64,000 nt of DNA from Botryotinia globosa (Eukaryota > Ascomycota > Leotiomycetes > Helotiales > Sclerotiniaceae). This document shows, piece by piece, positions 45,821 to 56,750 of this stretch. A program made the translations under genes and the position numbers. Under the pieces are notes generated by a model. The model was not told the origin of the DNA and did no database searches. It worked only from the letters and a program-made list of their open reading frames with translations. Positions within the stretch are counted from its first letter, which is position 1; the number at the start of each line of letters is the position of its first letter. The DNA is taken from the NCBI GenBank assembly GCA_014898425.1, contig RCSZ01000006.1, positions 2,170,001 through 2,234,000 of the forward strand, written 5' to 3'.

Positions 45821-47131
45821 ATGAATCAAAAACGCCACCTCAATTCCTCAATATTCTCCCTGCATAAGCCACTGAGACAACAGCACAAAAGCAAAAAGAT
45901 AAAGATAGGAAGGAGCCAGATAAACCATTTCAAACCCTCAATCCGCACAAAATCACCACTAGGGTTTGCGATCTTTCTCCATCATCTCTCGAAGATGTTG
46001 TTCAATTTCCTGTCGGGAGCACACGGCGTACCATGGAAATTTGTGTTTCTATGCGTCTCAGCGTTGATTATGATTCATTACACGTTGGTAGATATTCAAC
46101 CTATTGATGAGGCCATACCAGAGACGTCAAAGGTAGTTGAAGGAATAGATATTATTCCAAGTCCGCCACCTTCGAAACATGCAGGTTCTGCAGGAACTTT
46201 CGATGAATTCAAGGCAATGCTCGGCATCTTTGGTGGGACAGAAGCATCGAATTCAGAAGACGCAAGCCTCTCAGAGGGTACAGCGAGTTCAGGAGTCTTG
46301 GGACCCGGTCATAAGTTGAAGAAACCATTCCTCGGATCTAAGCAGGACACTCGAAATGATGAATATGTCTCGGTGTGCATGGCAGTTAAAGATCAGCAAA
46401 AAGACTTGCCCGAATTCTTCACTCACCATTATTATCATCTTGGGATAAAAAGATTCTACATCATGGACGATGGTTCGGATCCACCTCTTTCGGAAATGGA
46501 AGATTTGGGTATACCTCGAGAGCATGTAACATTTCAGTACTTCAATAAATCAGAACACACCTACTACATGCAAGAACACGTCTACAAACTTTGCGTCGAA
46601 AAATACCGGAGCAACCACACTTGGATGGCTTTCATAGACGCCGACGAATATCTGGAGATGACTGGAAAAGAAAATTTGAACGAGTTCCTGGAATCTTATG
46701 AGGAAGACGAACACGTCGGTGCAGTATATGTGTCTTGGATGACACATTCCTCTGCTGGCCTGCTAAGCAGACCCAAGTCTGTGCGCCAGGCCTACATTGA
46801 TTGTATATGGGACGGGGAAGGACACAATGTGCTAGGTAAAACCATTGCCAAATTATCACTTTATGCTGGTCCAAACACTGTCCATCAAGTCCGATGTAAA
46901 GACGGAGCGATAGTTGTTGATGAGAACGGGATCAAGGCACCTGTAAGACGATATTCGCCCACGAGAAATCGAATAGCACTGCATCACTATGCGCTGAAGA
47001 GTCGAGAGGAATATCAAGAGAAAGTTGATCGAGGGAATGCTATGAGTACTCCGAAAAATTGGGGATTTTGGGACAGCGTTGAAGGTATGGCAGGTATAGA
47101 ATGTCTTTCCATGACAGAATATTATCCATGA
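45821..47131 (+). CDS. Membrane glycosyltransferase, GT92/GT2-like
   Basis: Single exon, 436 residues. A hydrophobic anchor lies at about residues 73-89 (WKFVFLCVSALIMIHYTL) after a basic N-terminus, predicting type II topology. The catalytic part begins CMAVKDQQKDLPEFFTHHY, with GIKRFYIMDDGSDPP and, further on, WMAFIDADEYLE, the DxD-like metal- and nucleotide-sugar-binding motif of GT-A enzymes. H-H-Y near the end (ALHHYALKSREEYQEK) is characteristic of GT92/DUF23 and related fungal proteins. It probably adds a hexose to glycans in the Golgi; donor and acceptor are unknown. An in-frame ATG at 45995 (MLFNFLSGAHG) sits nearer the anchor and may be the true start, which would give 378 residues. 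Confidence 0.82.
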   Translation: MNQKRHLNSSIFSLHKPLRQQHKSKKIKIGRSQINHFKPSIRTKSPLGFAIFLHHLSKMLFNFLSGAHGVPWKFVFLCVSALIMIHYTLVDIQPIDEAIPETSKVVEGIDIIPSPPPSKHAGSAGTFDEFKAMLGIFGGTEASNSEDASLSEGTASSGVLGPGHKLKKPFLGSKQDTRNDEYVSVCMAVKDQQKDLPEFFTHHYYHLGIKRFYIMDDGSDPPLSEMEDLGIPREHVTFQYFNKSEHTYYMQEHVYKLCVEKYRSNHTWMAFIDADEYLEMTGKENLNEFLESYEEDEHVGAVYVSWMTHSSAGLLSRPKSVRQAYIDCIWDGEGHNVLGKTIAKLSLYAGPNTVHQVRCKDGAIVVDENGIKAPVRRYSPTRNRIALHHYALKSREEYQEKVDRGNAMSTPKNWGFWDSVEGMAGIECLSMTEYYP

Positions 47132-48093
47132 GGAAGAATCATCCAGGATGAGCTTTGGAAGCGAAGCATTCGAAATGTGTATTGGTAACTTTGAGATTGA
47201 CAAAAGACTTTGTACTTGATACAGATCCGTATTTCCCAATTTCAAGTGCGTCCATTGTAGTTGGTTGATCTCCTTGTCCTATGGTGTTGTTTTAGAGTTG
47301 GTTGACCACCTGGTGGACGGCAGTCCCAAGTCATTCATCGGGTGCCAGATGGAATTCCATGATCTTCATTCACTCCTCTGATATGATCTGTCAAGTGTGT
47401 TCGAAGTTTCTCAATACATACTGGTGAGTACAAATTCCATAAGTAGATCAGACCATGCATTGCTATTTCCTGTATCAGAACAATATCCCGGAGACTTGGA
47501 CTTCCTGATGGAGCAGTCTCTCGCACAACAAAGCGTCGAGTCTAGAACAGGCGATGGGATTTTCCGGTCATGAAAAGTCGCAATGATAGAAACACTACCT
47601 ACATTCCATGCTTGCATCGTGAAAGTCCAGCTCTCTGAAGACTGTTTCAAGACTCTCTGATTCCTTGGTCTTGACGAAGAGTGTCGTAATCACCTTGGAT
47701 GCATCCAGAAATGATATCTACCTACGATAGACACCTCCGCGAAGTATCTAGCACTGTGCACATTGAACGAGCCATCCGGTATTCCGTATGCCGACTGGTA
47801 GGTAGTAGGTGATAGGTAGTTACATATTGCCAATCGGCCATTCTTCTTTTGGTCGATATCGATCGACAGTGGAGTCTGGAGTCTGGACAGACACAGTGCG
47901 CAGAATCACGGGTTCGCATGATGCTGGCAGTCAATGCCGCCTTTGGGTGCTTCGGCTGTCTAGGGATAATGGTTGGTAGGGGATGAGATATGAAATGATT
48001 TAAAGTGTTAAAAGTGTTAAAAGCGGCAAGAAATTGAGTGAGTTTTGGTAACTTTTAAACTCAATTGGGTTAGTCTGAGCGTGTTTGAGCACT
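47132..48093. other. Intergenic, no gene seen
   Basis: Only short minus-strand ORFs without features. GGTAGGTAGTAGGTGATAGG at 47800-47819 belongs to the ACCT/AGGT motif recurring in the window. Confidence 0.4.
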
Positions 48094-48262
48094 TTATTTA
48101 TCCTTATCCACCTTGGCACCTTCCTTTTCACCACCATCTTCTGAACTGGTTAATAAAACAACGATGATGATGATGAATAATTTGAGCAAGATAGAGCAAA
48201 AAGAGGTAGGGAAACAACTTACCAGGTAATAATAATAAATATGCAAAGAGCCACGAAATCAT
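48094..48262 (-). CDS. Possible spliced microprotein, 28 residues
   Basis: On the minus strand, ATG at 48262 opens MISWLFAYLLLLP. A canonical GTAAGT donor (48222) and TTCAG acceptor (48141) with TTAAC upstream join in phase to EDGGEKEGAKVDKDK and a stop. The product would be a hydrophobic N-terminus with a charged tail, a plausible small membrane protein. An upstream minus-strand frame (48259-48477) overlaps the start by four bases in another phase. Too short to prove; it may be part of a longer, unrecognised transcript. Confidence 0.33.
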
Positions 48263-48912
48263 CTTGTCAAGTGCAGGCCATGAGTAAGTCTTTTGATATC
48301 TCTCAAGTTCTCAATACATGCGTTGTTCGACGTTCGACTTTCAACACTCACTTGGATATTCACTTCAAACAACAGCCTAGTATCAAACTCAACCCAAACC
48401 TTGACCGACTGACCGACTGACCGACCGACCTCACTCCAAGCAAAGTGCTTCTTCCTCATCTTCATCTGATCTCTCAATATCCATCAGACAGGATAGATAT
48501 ACTGAAACTTTCGCAACAGAATCGCCTCTTCGGAATACATCCCTAGGTAGTACTAGCTAGGTATTCAGAGCCCTCATACCTTTTCTCCCCCGGATTTTCA
48601 TGCAAAGGAATCTAGAAACATACACTTCCAAGTTCCAACTGCCTCAGATCCACTTGTTTGCAAATATCTACCTCATAACTTCTCATCGTTCTTACCTCAA
48701 CTACCTATATTAAGGAGTTGCTGTCCTCTCTTCCTCAACATCTTCATTCAATCAACTCAAGTTACTACTACACTAATAATCCATCAATACTCATTTGCAT
48801 CAAACGATCCGCCGGCGGCTCATACAGCATCACTACAAATACCCATACATTTCTTTTCTCAATCAAACTTCTACTATCACCCAATCAAACTCTCTATCAA
48901 CCTTCAGCCAAA
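48263..48912. other. Promoter and leader region of the CTR gene
   Basis: It contains GACTGACC-type repeats at 48404-48432 and CCTAGGTAGTACTAGCTAGG at 48542-48561. A long CT/AC-rich leader runs from about 48660 to the ATG at 48913. An unused in-frame opening exists upstream. Confidence 0.45.
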
Positions 48913-49577
48913 ATGGATATGTCAACTTCAGACATGGGTATGTCTACCACGTCTACCATGTCTACCATGTCTACCATGTCTAACATGTCCAACACAACCA
49001 CAATGGACATGTCCATGATGTCAATGACCTTCTTCATCTCCAAAACTACCGCCCTCTACTCCACCATGTGGACTCCAACAACCGATGCCGGTTATGCAGG
49101 AACCTGTGTCTTTCTCGTTCTCCTCGCTACACTCTTCCGCGGACTGCTCGCCGTCAAAGCCTGGAAAGAAAGCGCATGGCTTGCCGAAGAAACCAATCGT
49201 CGCTACGTTACCGTCGCTGGAAAGGGTCCCAAATCCGAGCGTATCAGCATAGACAGCGATTCGAAGAATATGACCCTTAGTGAGAATGGTGTTGAGGAGA
49301 ATGTAATGGTTGTGAAGACGCGTTCTATGGGTGTTAGACCATGGAGATTGACTGTCGACCCTGTGCGAGCGGTTATGGATACTATTATTGCCAGTGTTGG
49401 ATGGTTGCTGTAAGTTTTTCTTCACATGATCCTTGATTGCTATTGAATATGGACTAATTGGGAAATAGTATGCTCGCAATTATGACTATGAACCTCGGAT
49501 ATTTCCTATCTGTCTTGGGCGGTACATTCCTTGGAAGTTTGGCATTAGGTCGTTATGTCATTGCTTTTGAGCACTAG
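48913..49577 (+). CDS. CTR-family copper transporter
   Basis: Exons 48913-49409 and 49469-49577 join in phase across a 59-bp intron (GTAAGT, CTAAT, AATAG), giving 201 residues. The N-terminus is Met-rich (MDMSTSDMGMS, then repeated STM/SNM) as in copper-capturing extracellular tails; the S-T-M repeat is encoded by a TCTACCATG DNA repeat. TM1 is at about residues 57-77 (CVFLVLLATLFRGLLAV). After a polar cytosolic loop, TM2 carries M-L-A-I-M, the conserved M-x3-M of the pore, and TM3 contains G-G-T-F-L-G-S-L-A-L-G, the G-x3-G packing motif. It imports Cu(I) at the plasma membrane or vacuole as a trimer. A BIM1/X325-like gene relic lies 2.4 kb downstream, a functional partner in other fungi. Confidence 0.92.
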
Positions 49578-51943
49578 ACATATCAAATGATAACCAAACA
49601 ACCTATATATGTACTGTGGCAGGCAAGCAGCTTTATAGGATTTAATTTAATGATTATGATTATGATCATGATCATGGGATAGGGATGGAGAGTTCGAGAG
49701 GAGTCCAGGATGGCAAAGTGCCCATCATTTCAAATAGAGAAATGGTTGGTGTTTTGACTTAAGGCGAGGAATTTGGGTATTATGACTCGTCAATGAAGCA
49801 TGATTGTTGAATTGCCTGATCGATCGATTACGATGTGATAATTCTTTGTCTGGATTTGGGATTTTTGAAAGGGGAGTTGGGGATTAAAAAGATGGCATAA
49901 ATATTGCTTATTAGCATGAGCATCAGCATGGGAGAAGGGCCATTGGAAGACGAAGACGAGGAAAGGGCCTGTATATAGTCATACAGATTATATAAATATC
50001 AAGAAAGAAGAAAAAAACTTCAAAATAAGCACTATTCCATCTCGCGGCGATGACCAACCAAACTTGAATATCCTCACAATCAACCCCAATCAACCCCAAC
50101 CCATCATCTCGATTCTAAAAAAAACGCATTCAATCACCGAATAATCACCCTCCCATTCTAATTTCTAAATCTTCAGCAAGATCATGTCATAGCATATCAT
50201 ATCATACCATTTTCTTTCATCACACCACAATGCTAACTCGTTCCTGCGACTACCCGCCAATCTGCAGTATGTACGACCTCACCTCTCACAAACTCCTGTC
50301 GTGAATATACATCGCTTAGAGTTCGCGTTGCATTTTTGGGGATGTGTGATTGGAAAGAAGAGGAAGAGGAAGAGGAAGATTCTGGAGTTGGGGTAGAGTG
50401 TTGTGTGTACGTTGTGGATTTGGATGTTTATGTTGGTAGCCGGGTGTACGGGAGGGGGTAGGAATGGGATGTGATGTGGATGTGGAGATGGACATGGACA
50501 TGGAGATGGAGATGTTGTGTTATTCTGTATGCTGTATGCTGTGTGTTATTTGTTATATGGGGTGGTACGAGGAGGAAGGCAATATATAGGTATATAGGTA
50601 TGCAGGCGATGTGTTTGTGAAAATTGGGGGGTGAGAGGAGGATTAGGAGACGGGGTGAATGGTGAATGGGTAGATGAGTTGTGTAATAGTGGAGTGATGG
50701 GGTTGGAAATGGAAGATGGAAGATGGAAGATGGGAGGTGGGAGATGGGAGATGGAGAATAGAAGTAGATGATAGTATTGAGTATTAGATATTAGATATTG
50801 TTAATCTCAGGGCATACAAGAATATATGTGAATATATATCAAATAGATTCAAGCTTCCATTCATACCATACCCAAGGATCAACTCAGCAAAGCTTCTGCG
50901 TCCTCATTAATAGACATCTCTAGAAATTCTCCCAATTCATCTCTTTACCATCTTCAAACGTAACCTCTCTTATGGGTCTAGAGCTTCCGAGTCCTCATTA
51001 ATAGATATCTCTAAAATTCTCACAGTCAATCTTTCTACTATCTTCCAATCCGATCTGTCTCATGGATCTAGACTCTCTGGAAAATCTCACCGGTTTTTAT
51101 ATCCAGATCCAGATCTCGTCTATCGGATACCAATTTCCTCGTCTATAAACTTCGACTTTGCAGTTTCTATCTAACTAATCTAATAATTTATTTTCTGATT
51201 CCCAATCAACGACACGATATGTTTGACAACTGTATTATCATCACGCCACCACATCAAGCCATCAAATCTCTCCTTCCAAGCTACCTCTACCTCTAACTCT
51301 ACCTCCCGCTCTACCTCCACTCTAGCACCCGCACCAACACTCCCTCCATTCCTCAAACCTCTTGCGAAAGAAAGAAATCTCCCCACCAGAGCATACCAGA
51401 CGACGTGAAACATCACCTGTTTTGAACTCTATTCACGCGATGATTCTGTAGTGGAGATCTAGGATCTGGAGAAACATCGTGCTCATATTATCTCTGTTTT
51501 GCTCTTTTTCTCATGCTTTATTTATTCTATTTAATTTTGTACGCAGCGAGCGTGGATGATAATTTTGATGAGGGGGGTTTAGGGCGCGGTGTGCTGGTGT
51601 GCTGGTGTGGTGTGGTGTTGTTTGATCATGGTGTAATTCTATGCTGGATTTTGAGGGGGTTTGAGAAAGAGGGGAGGGGAGGTGGTATGCGGATGGAGGG
51701 AGAGAGAGCATGTTTGTTGAATGTGCTCATTTTCTCGGGTGCGTGGGAGAAGATGCATTTGAAGGTGTGGGAGGGGATTGTTTGTTATATTGCTATTGGG
51801 GACTTTTGTGGTGAGGATATAAGTAAATGATCAGCCGTGTTGTAACTATGATTTGTAGCAATATCATCTAATATCATTGAACCATATTTTGATTCCCAAT
51901 CCAACAATACCTAATCACCACTCACTCTATCTTGCTATCAACA
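49578..51943. other. Intergenic, low-complexity stretches, no convincing gene
   Basis: About 2.4 kb. GGAAGATGG-type repeats lie at 50706-50756 and GGACATGG/AGATGG repeats near 50480-50510. A repeated block containing GCTTC(T/C)GCGTCCTCATTAATAGA-type sequence occurs near 50890-51010. Overlapping ORFs on opposite strands at 51180-51416 have coding-like appearance only because of simple composition. Confidence 0.4.
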
Positions 51944-52416
51944 ATGTACACCACCCCCCCCTCCGCGCTGGTCGCCTTTTCCCTCCCCCTCCTAAGCACC
52001 GCCCTTTTCTCCTCTCCTACCCCGCCTCCCGCGGTTTCAACGAAGACACACTGTCCCAATTTCCGTGCGGAGGACAAGATACCGTAGCTAGCAATCGTAC
52101 CCTCTGGCCTCTATCTGGAGGTTCCATCGCTCTAGACATGGAAGATGCATCTGCGAATATCGAGGTGCTTATTGCTTTTGGTAACCATGTCGGAAGTGCA
52201 CTTAATACCGTTCTACGACAAACTTTTGCCGAGACGGGGACGGGAAGTTTTTGTATGGAGGGGTTGGTGGTGGGTGCGATGGGGTGAACAGTTACAGGAA
52301 ATCCGAATACTACGTCGACTTCGACAGAGTTTAGTTCTGGTGCAGCTGCATTTGAAGGAAATTATATATCGGTGGGAATGGTGGTTGCTGGTGTTGTGAT
52401 TGCTTCGATGTGGTGA
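51944..52416 (+). pseudogene. BIM1/X325-like copper-protein gene, frameshifted and truncated
   Basis: ATG 51944 opens a signal peptide ending ALVAFSLPLLSTA. The next expected residues in this LPMO-like copper-binding family are His-Phe, but after the Ala codon one base is missing (near 52004), and the family sequence continues in another frame as LLSYPASRGFNEDTL and QFPCGGQDTV. The core then reads SNRTLWPLSGGSIALDME and VLIAFGNHVGSALNTVLRQ, highly typical of X325/BIM1. After FCMEGLVVGAMG an in-frame TGA (52285-52287) stops it. The same frame beyond encodes a Thr/Ser-rich linker and a GPI-type hydrophobic end (VGMVVAGVVIASMW, stop 52414-52416). The usual segment with the later cysteines is missing. 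In Cryptococcus, BIM1 works with CTR transporters; a CTR gene lies just upstream. Confidence 0.82.
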
Positions 52417-52732
52417 TGTTGATATATCATATCATGCATAGCATGTGTAACCTGGTGTACACTCACTACATATAAAGTAATATAATACTTTTGCTGGCAG
52501 ATGTCTTCATTACTGACTGACTGCTACGAGAGAACGAAAGATTTCCTTTTCAAAAATGATAGATAATTGGGAGAAGCCAAGAAGGATATCTTTTTGATAG
52601 GTGTCGTGTAGAACAGTATATGAAACTATACCAAAACAACACCGAAGTCTTGGAATCGGAATACTTCTTTACTTCTTTACACACGGAATTATCTTTTGCC
52701 TACGCTTGATGACCGGAATGGTTATTTGAAGG
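52417..52732. other. Spacer between BIM1-like relic and MITE
   Basis: No ORF supported. Normal composition. Confidence 0.4.
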
Positions 52733-52734
52733 TA

Positions 52735-53091
52735 TAGTAAAACCTCTTTATGAGGATTCCCTTTATAAAGATAATCTTTATTATTCTTGATTTTTTTAAA
52801 TTCTAAAAATCTTTTTATTAGAATATCCTTATATTTTTTGATTTTAGAATTATATATATTTTTATTAAATTAATAGAACTATTAGGATTAGTTATTATAT
52901 AATTAATATATTATAAGATTCTAATTATGTTTTTATAAAAATAAAAAAGTTATAAAATATAATCCAATTAAAACTAATTAGAAACGAATGATTATTATAT
53001 CAAAATTAATTGGATATTTTTATATATATATAAAATATATATTCTTAAAAATGACTACAAAAATCGATATTCTTATAGAGAGGTTTTGCTA
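52735..53091. mobile_element. Pogo/Tigger-like MITE
   Basis: A 357-bp A+T-rich block with terminal inverted repeats: left TAGTAAAACCTCTTTATGAG, right (inverted) TAGCAAAACCTCTCTATAAG; 19 of 23 positions match over the longer alignment. TA flanks both ends (52733-52734 and 53092-53093). The AGTAAAACCTC start is typical of pogo/Fot1-type elements. The interior is TA-rich with no open frame. Confidence 0.75.
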
Positions 53092-53093
53092 TA

Positions 53094-54277
53094 GAGAGAG
53101 ACTTTTCGAGGTTCTCTTTGTCCCTCTTAATGACGTATCTCTATCTTATTATCGATCCAACTGAGACATCTACCGTACTCACATATAGTGATGAATTCAT
53201 ACTTCCTCCTATAGTAGTATTTGTCCAAACAACCGAACACGTTAATACATAATATTCCCCCTCCCCTCACCACACCAAGTGATCGGAGGCACCATATGAA
53301 ACCATGCGTATATCGGAATACGACATGAGACAAACAAACCGACCTCGGTCCCAACTTTCCTGTTACCCGGAAGCATCAATGACCAATTATTGGCAATACT
53401 CGGGTACCATAGACAATTGTTACATACTGGACTTGGATTTTTCATACCTCGGCTTATCAAAGTCTAGGCGATAACAGATAACCGGACTTTGATACGGTTA
53501 TCGCCCGAGGATAACCAGGGTGACATGTATCAGAAGCAGAAGAAGATGGAAGGAAGTTCGAGTCTCCACATGCATATCAGAATGAAGATTCGATTGTTGA
53601 GGGAGATGTGAGGATATGTGTTACGCGACAATTAGTTTATATATATACATATATATAAATCTACCGAGCCCTAGTACTTGATAGTGAACAATGTCATGGA
53701 CTCAAAACTCCAATGTAAAAGACGATATCGACATGATGTATCGTCATCAGGAATGGAGTACTACTGTAGGTACAAATAAATAAACAAACAAACAAACACA
53801 TCCATTCATCCATCCATCCATACATCCATCCATCCACACTCCAGAAAGAAAGAATGAATGAATGAATGAATGAATGAAACAAAAACGTAAGGCGGCGACA
53901 ACCGAAAAAAAGGTATTTCCCCACATTCACAAGCTTAAATCTCAAAGCTTCTAACCAAAAGCTATCGTTCCCCTCCACCCGAATGGCATGCTGCTCTTGG
54001 ACGTAGGAACTTGCATGCCGAGTGGCTCCTCATTGCCGCGACCAAGCTCCTAATAGAGTCATAGCTACTCAGGTAGGTAGGTGTATCTTTCCTCTCATTC
54101 CCCTCATACATCTTTGAAGTTTTAAGTTCAAGTTTCTTTCATATCTCCTACATTTCTCAATTCTTTCTAATTTGACATCTCTCTTGACATCTCTCTGATA
54201 TCATCCTCACATCCAATACATATCTACAATATCAAACCTCATTTCCATCCTTATACCCATCCAAATAGTTGTTCAAG
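53094..54277. other. Intergenic; promoter of malate synthase
   Basis: No gene supported. CATCCATC and GAATGAATGAATG simple repeats lie at 53800-53878. CAGGTAGGTAGGTG occurs near 54070. A long CT-rich leader runs from about 54085 to the ATG. A minus-strand ORF at 53694-53978 is built from the repeats. Confidence 0.45.
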
Positions 54278-56073
54278 ATGTCTCAAGTCGAAGCTCAGTT
54301 ACAGGGCGTGAACATTTCCGGTTCTATCACAGATTTAAATAAAAAGATTCTCAGTAAAGATGCTGTTGCATTCCTTGCTCTCCTTCACAGATCCTTCAAT
54401 GGAACCAGGAAAGAATTACTTCAACGCAGAGTAATCCGGCAAGCAGAATTGGATAAAGGTTCTCTGCCAGATTTCCTCCCCGAAACAAAACACATCCGAG
54501 AGAATGATGCTTGGAAGGGAGCACCTCCTGCACCGGGGTTGATCGATCGTAGAGTGGAAATCACTGGTCCTACCGATAGGAAAATGATTGTGAATGCTTT
54601 GAATTCGAATGTTTGGACATACATGGCCGATCTCGAAGGTATGATTTATGTATTCCAGTAGCAGATATCCCTTCAAATCCATACACTAACTTCCTCATAG
54701 ATTCTAGTGCTCCAACATGGGATAATATGATCAATGGACAAGTCAATCTATACGATGCAGTCCGAAGACAAGTCGATTTCAAAATAGGCGAGAAAGAATA
54801 CAAGCTCCGTACCGATCGTACACTCCCCACACTCATCGTCCGACCCAGAGGATGGCATCTCGAAGAGAAACATTTCACCGTCGACGGCGAGCCTATCTCT
54901 GGTAGTCTCTTCGATTTTGGATTATACTTTTTCCACAATGCGAAAGAACTGATCGCCAGTGGATTCGGACCTTATTTCTATCTCCCCAAATTGGAATCTC
55001 ATCTCGAGGCTCGTTTGTGGAATGATGTATTCAATCTCTCTCAAGACACCCTTGCCATTCCCCGCGGCACCATCCGAGGAACCGTTTTGATCGAAACCAT
55101 TCTTGCCGCATTCGAAATGGACGAGATTATCTACGAACTTCGAGATCACAGCTCGGGACTCAATTGTGGAAGATGGGATTACATCTTCAGCGTCATCAAG
55201 AAGTTCCGCAATAATTCCAATTTCGTGCTCCCCGATCGATCAGCGGTGACCATGACCGTTCCTTTCATGGACGCATACGTGAAGCTCCTGATCCAAACTT
55301 GTCATCGAAGACAAGTACACGCCATGGGAGGAATGGCCGCGCAAATCCCCATCAAGGATGATAAAGCCGCGAATGACAAGGCCATGGAAGGTGTCTATGC
55401 GGATAAAATCCGTGAAGCCAAAGCCGGGCATGATGGTACATGGGTCGCGCATCCTGCACTCGCATCAATCGCTTCCGAAGTATTCAACAAACACATGCCT
55501 ACCCCCAACCAAATGTTTGTCCGTCGTGCCGATGTGAAGATTGGACAAAATGATCTCCTGAATATGAATGTCCCGGGTGCCGTTACCGAAGAGGGCATTC
55601 GCAAGAATCTCAATATCGGATTGGGATACATGGAGGGCTGGCTCCGGGGAGTCGGCTGTGTGCCCATCAACTATCTCATGGAAGATGCAGCGACTGCTGA
55701 AGTGAGTCGTTCGCAATTATGGCAGTGGGTTAAACATGGTGTGAGCACGGCCGAGGGAAAGAAAGTCGATAAGGCGTATGCGTTGAGATTGCTCAAGGAA
55801 CAGGCGGATCAGTTGGCGAGTAAGGGAGCGAAGGGTAACAAGTATCAGTTGGCGGCTCAATATTTCTCGAGTCAGGTTACTGGGGAGGATTATGCTGATT
55901 TCTTGACTACGTGAGTTTTTTTGTTTTTTTCTGTCTCGTCACATCCTATCCTGTCCTGTCTTTTCTTTGGTCTTTTTTCTATCAAGACAATCGATTACTA
56001 ACACATAACAACCAGTCTTCTCTATAATGAAATTACCGCGGTGGGACAATCATCGCCTGCTTCTAAATTGTAG
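54278..56073 (+). CDS. MLS1: Malate synthase, glyoxysomal/peroxisomal
   Basis: Exons 54278-54638, 54701-55910 and 56016-56073 join in phase across introns of 62 bp (GTATGA, CTAAC, CATAG) and 105 bp (GTGAGT, CTAAC, ACCAG), giving 542 residues, the usual length. It condenses acetyl-CoA and glyoxylate to malate in the glyoxylate cycle, allowing growth on fatty acids and C2 compounds. The signature [16 protein letters not shown] lies at 268-283. The catalytic arginine block VRPRGWHL and the catalytic aspartate block [17 protein letters not shown] are intact. The C-terminus is Ser-Lys-Leu, a type 1 peroxisomal signal, encoded on the last 58-bp exon, so its targeting depends on the second splice. 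Known fungal homologues (acuE) are induced by acetate and repressed by glucose. The gene appears intact. Confidence 0.97.
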
Positions 56074-56640
56074 TCGTGTTGTCGTCGTGTAGGTAGTTTG
56101 TGGATGGGTGCGTGGGTGGGTATGATATCATGATATCTGGATTCTTTATGATTTTGGGCTCGGGGATTCGTTTATTTATTTATTCATGAGGGTTTTAATA
56201 ATACATGAAATGAACTGAAATGAAATTGTAAAATGATGTGTGAAGTATGAAATATTTTTTCTTCTTCTCTGTGATGTATTGTTTTTCAGTGGGTGAGGAG
56301 TGAGGTGAGGGGTTTTAGGTGTGATGGGAGATGATTACTCGGGTAGGTAGTAGATAGGTAATTTATAGAGAATCTTTTTTTGTTTTTGAAGGTTTAAATG
56401 GTTTGACGGCGCTTCTTGTTGTACTTTGTATATTACTATACTTTGCTTCTTTCATTCTCTAATCTCTGATTTCCGCCTTTTTGTATCCTATCCTCGGTAC
56501 TCGGTACTCCAGCTTCGGCTTTGGCTGAGAAAGGAACGAGAGGGATATATAGGTGATTTGAGTAAGATGGTAGTATCTAGATATCTATTAGGTAGTTTAT
56601 CTGAGTATTTGGGTTTGGGGTTTTGGGTTCTGGGTTCTGG

Positions 56641-56750
56641 GAGAGAGTGAGGGAGAGAGTGAGGGAGAGAGTGAGGGAGAGAGTGAGGGAGAGAGTGAGG
56701 GAGAGAGTGAGGGAGAGAGTGAGGATGAAAGTGAGGATGAAAGTGGTGGA
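56641..56750. repeat. 12-bp tandem repeat GAGAGTGAGGGA
   Basis: About seven near-perfect copies followed by two degenerate ones (GTGAGGATGAAA). Because 12 is divisible by three, both strands give open frames that are not genes. Confidence 0.9.

Noticed and set aside
51180..51416. Opposed ORFs of 78 and 61 codons
   Set aside because: Both arise from a CTCTACCTC-type repeat, giving Val/Glu repeats on one strand and Ser/Thr repeats on the other.
51877..52287. Single ORF with start at 51877 as an intact BIM1-like protein
   Set aside because: Its N-terminus is a poly-Pro/His translation of the signal-peptide DNA in the wrong frame and has no signal peptide. The real signal starts at 51944 in another frame, so the gene is frameshifted.
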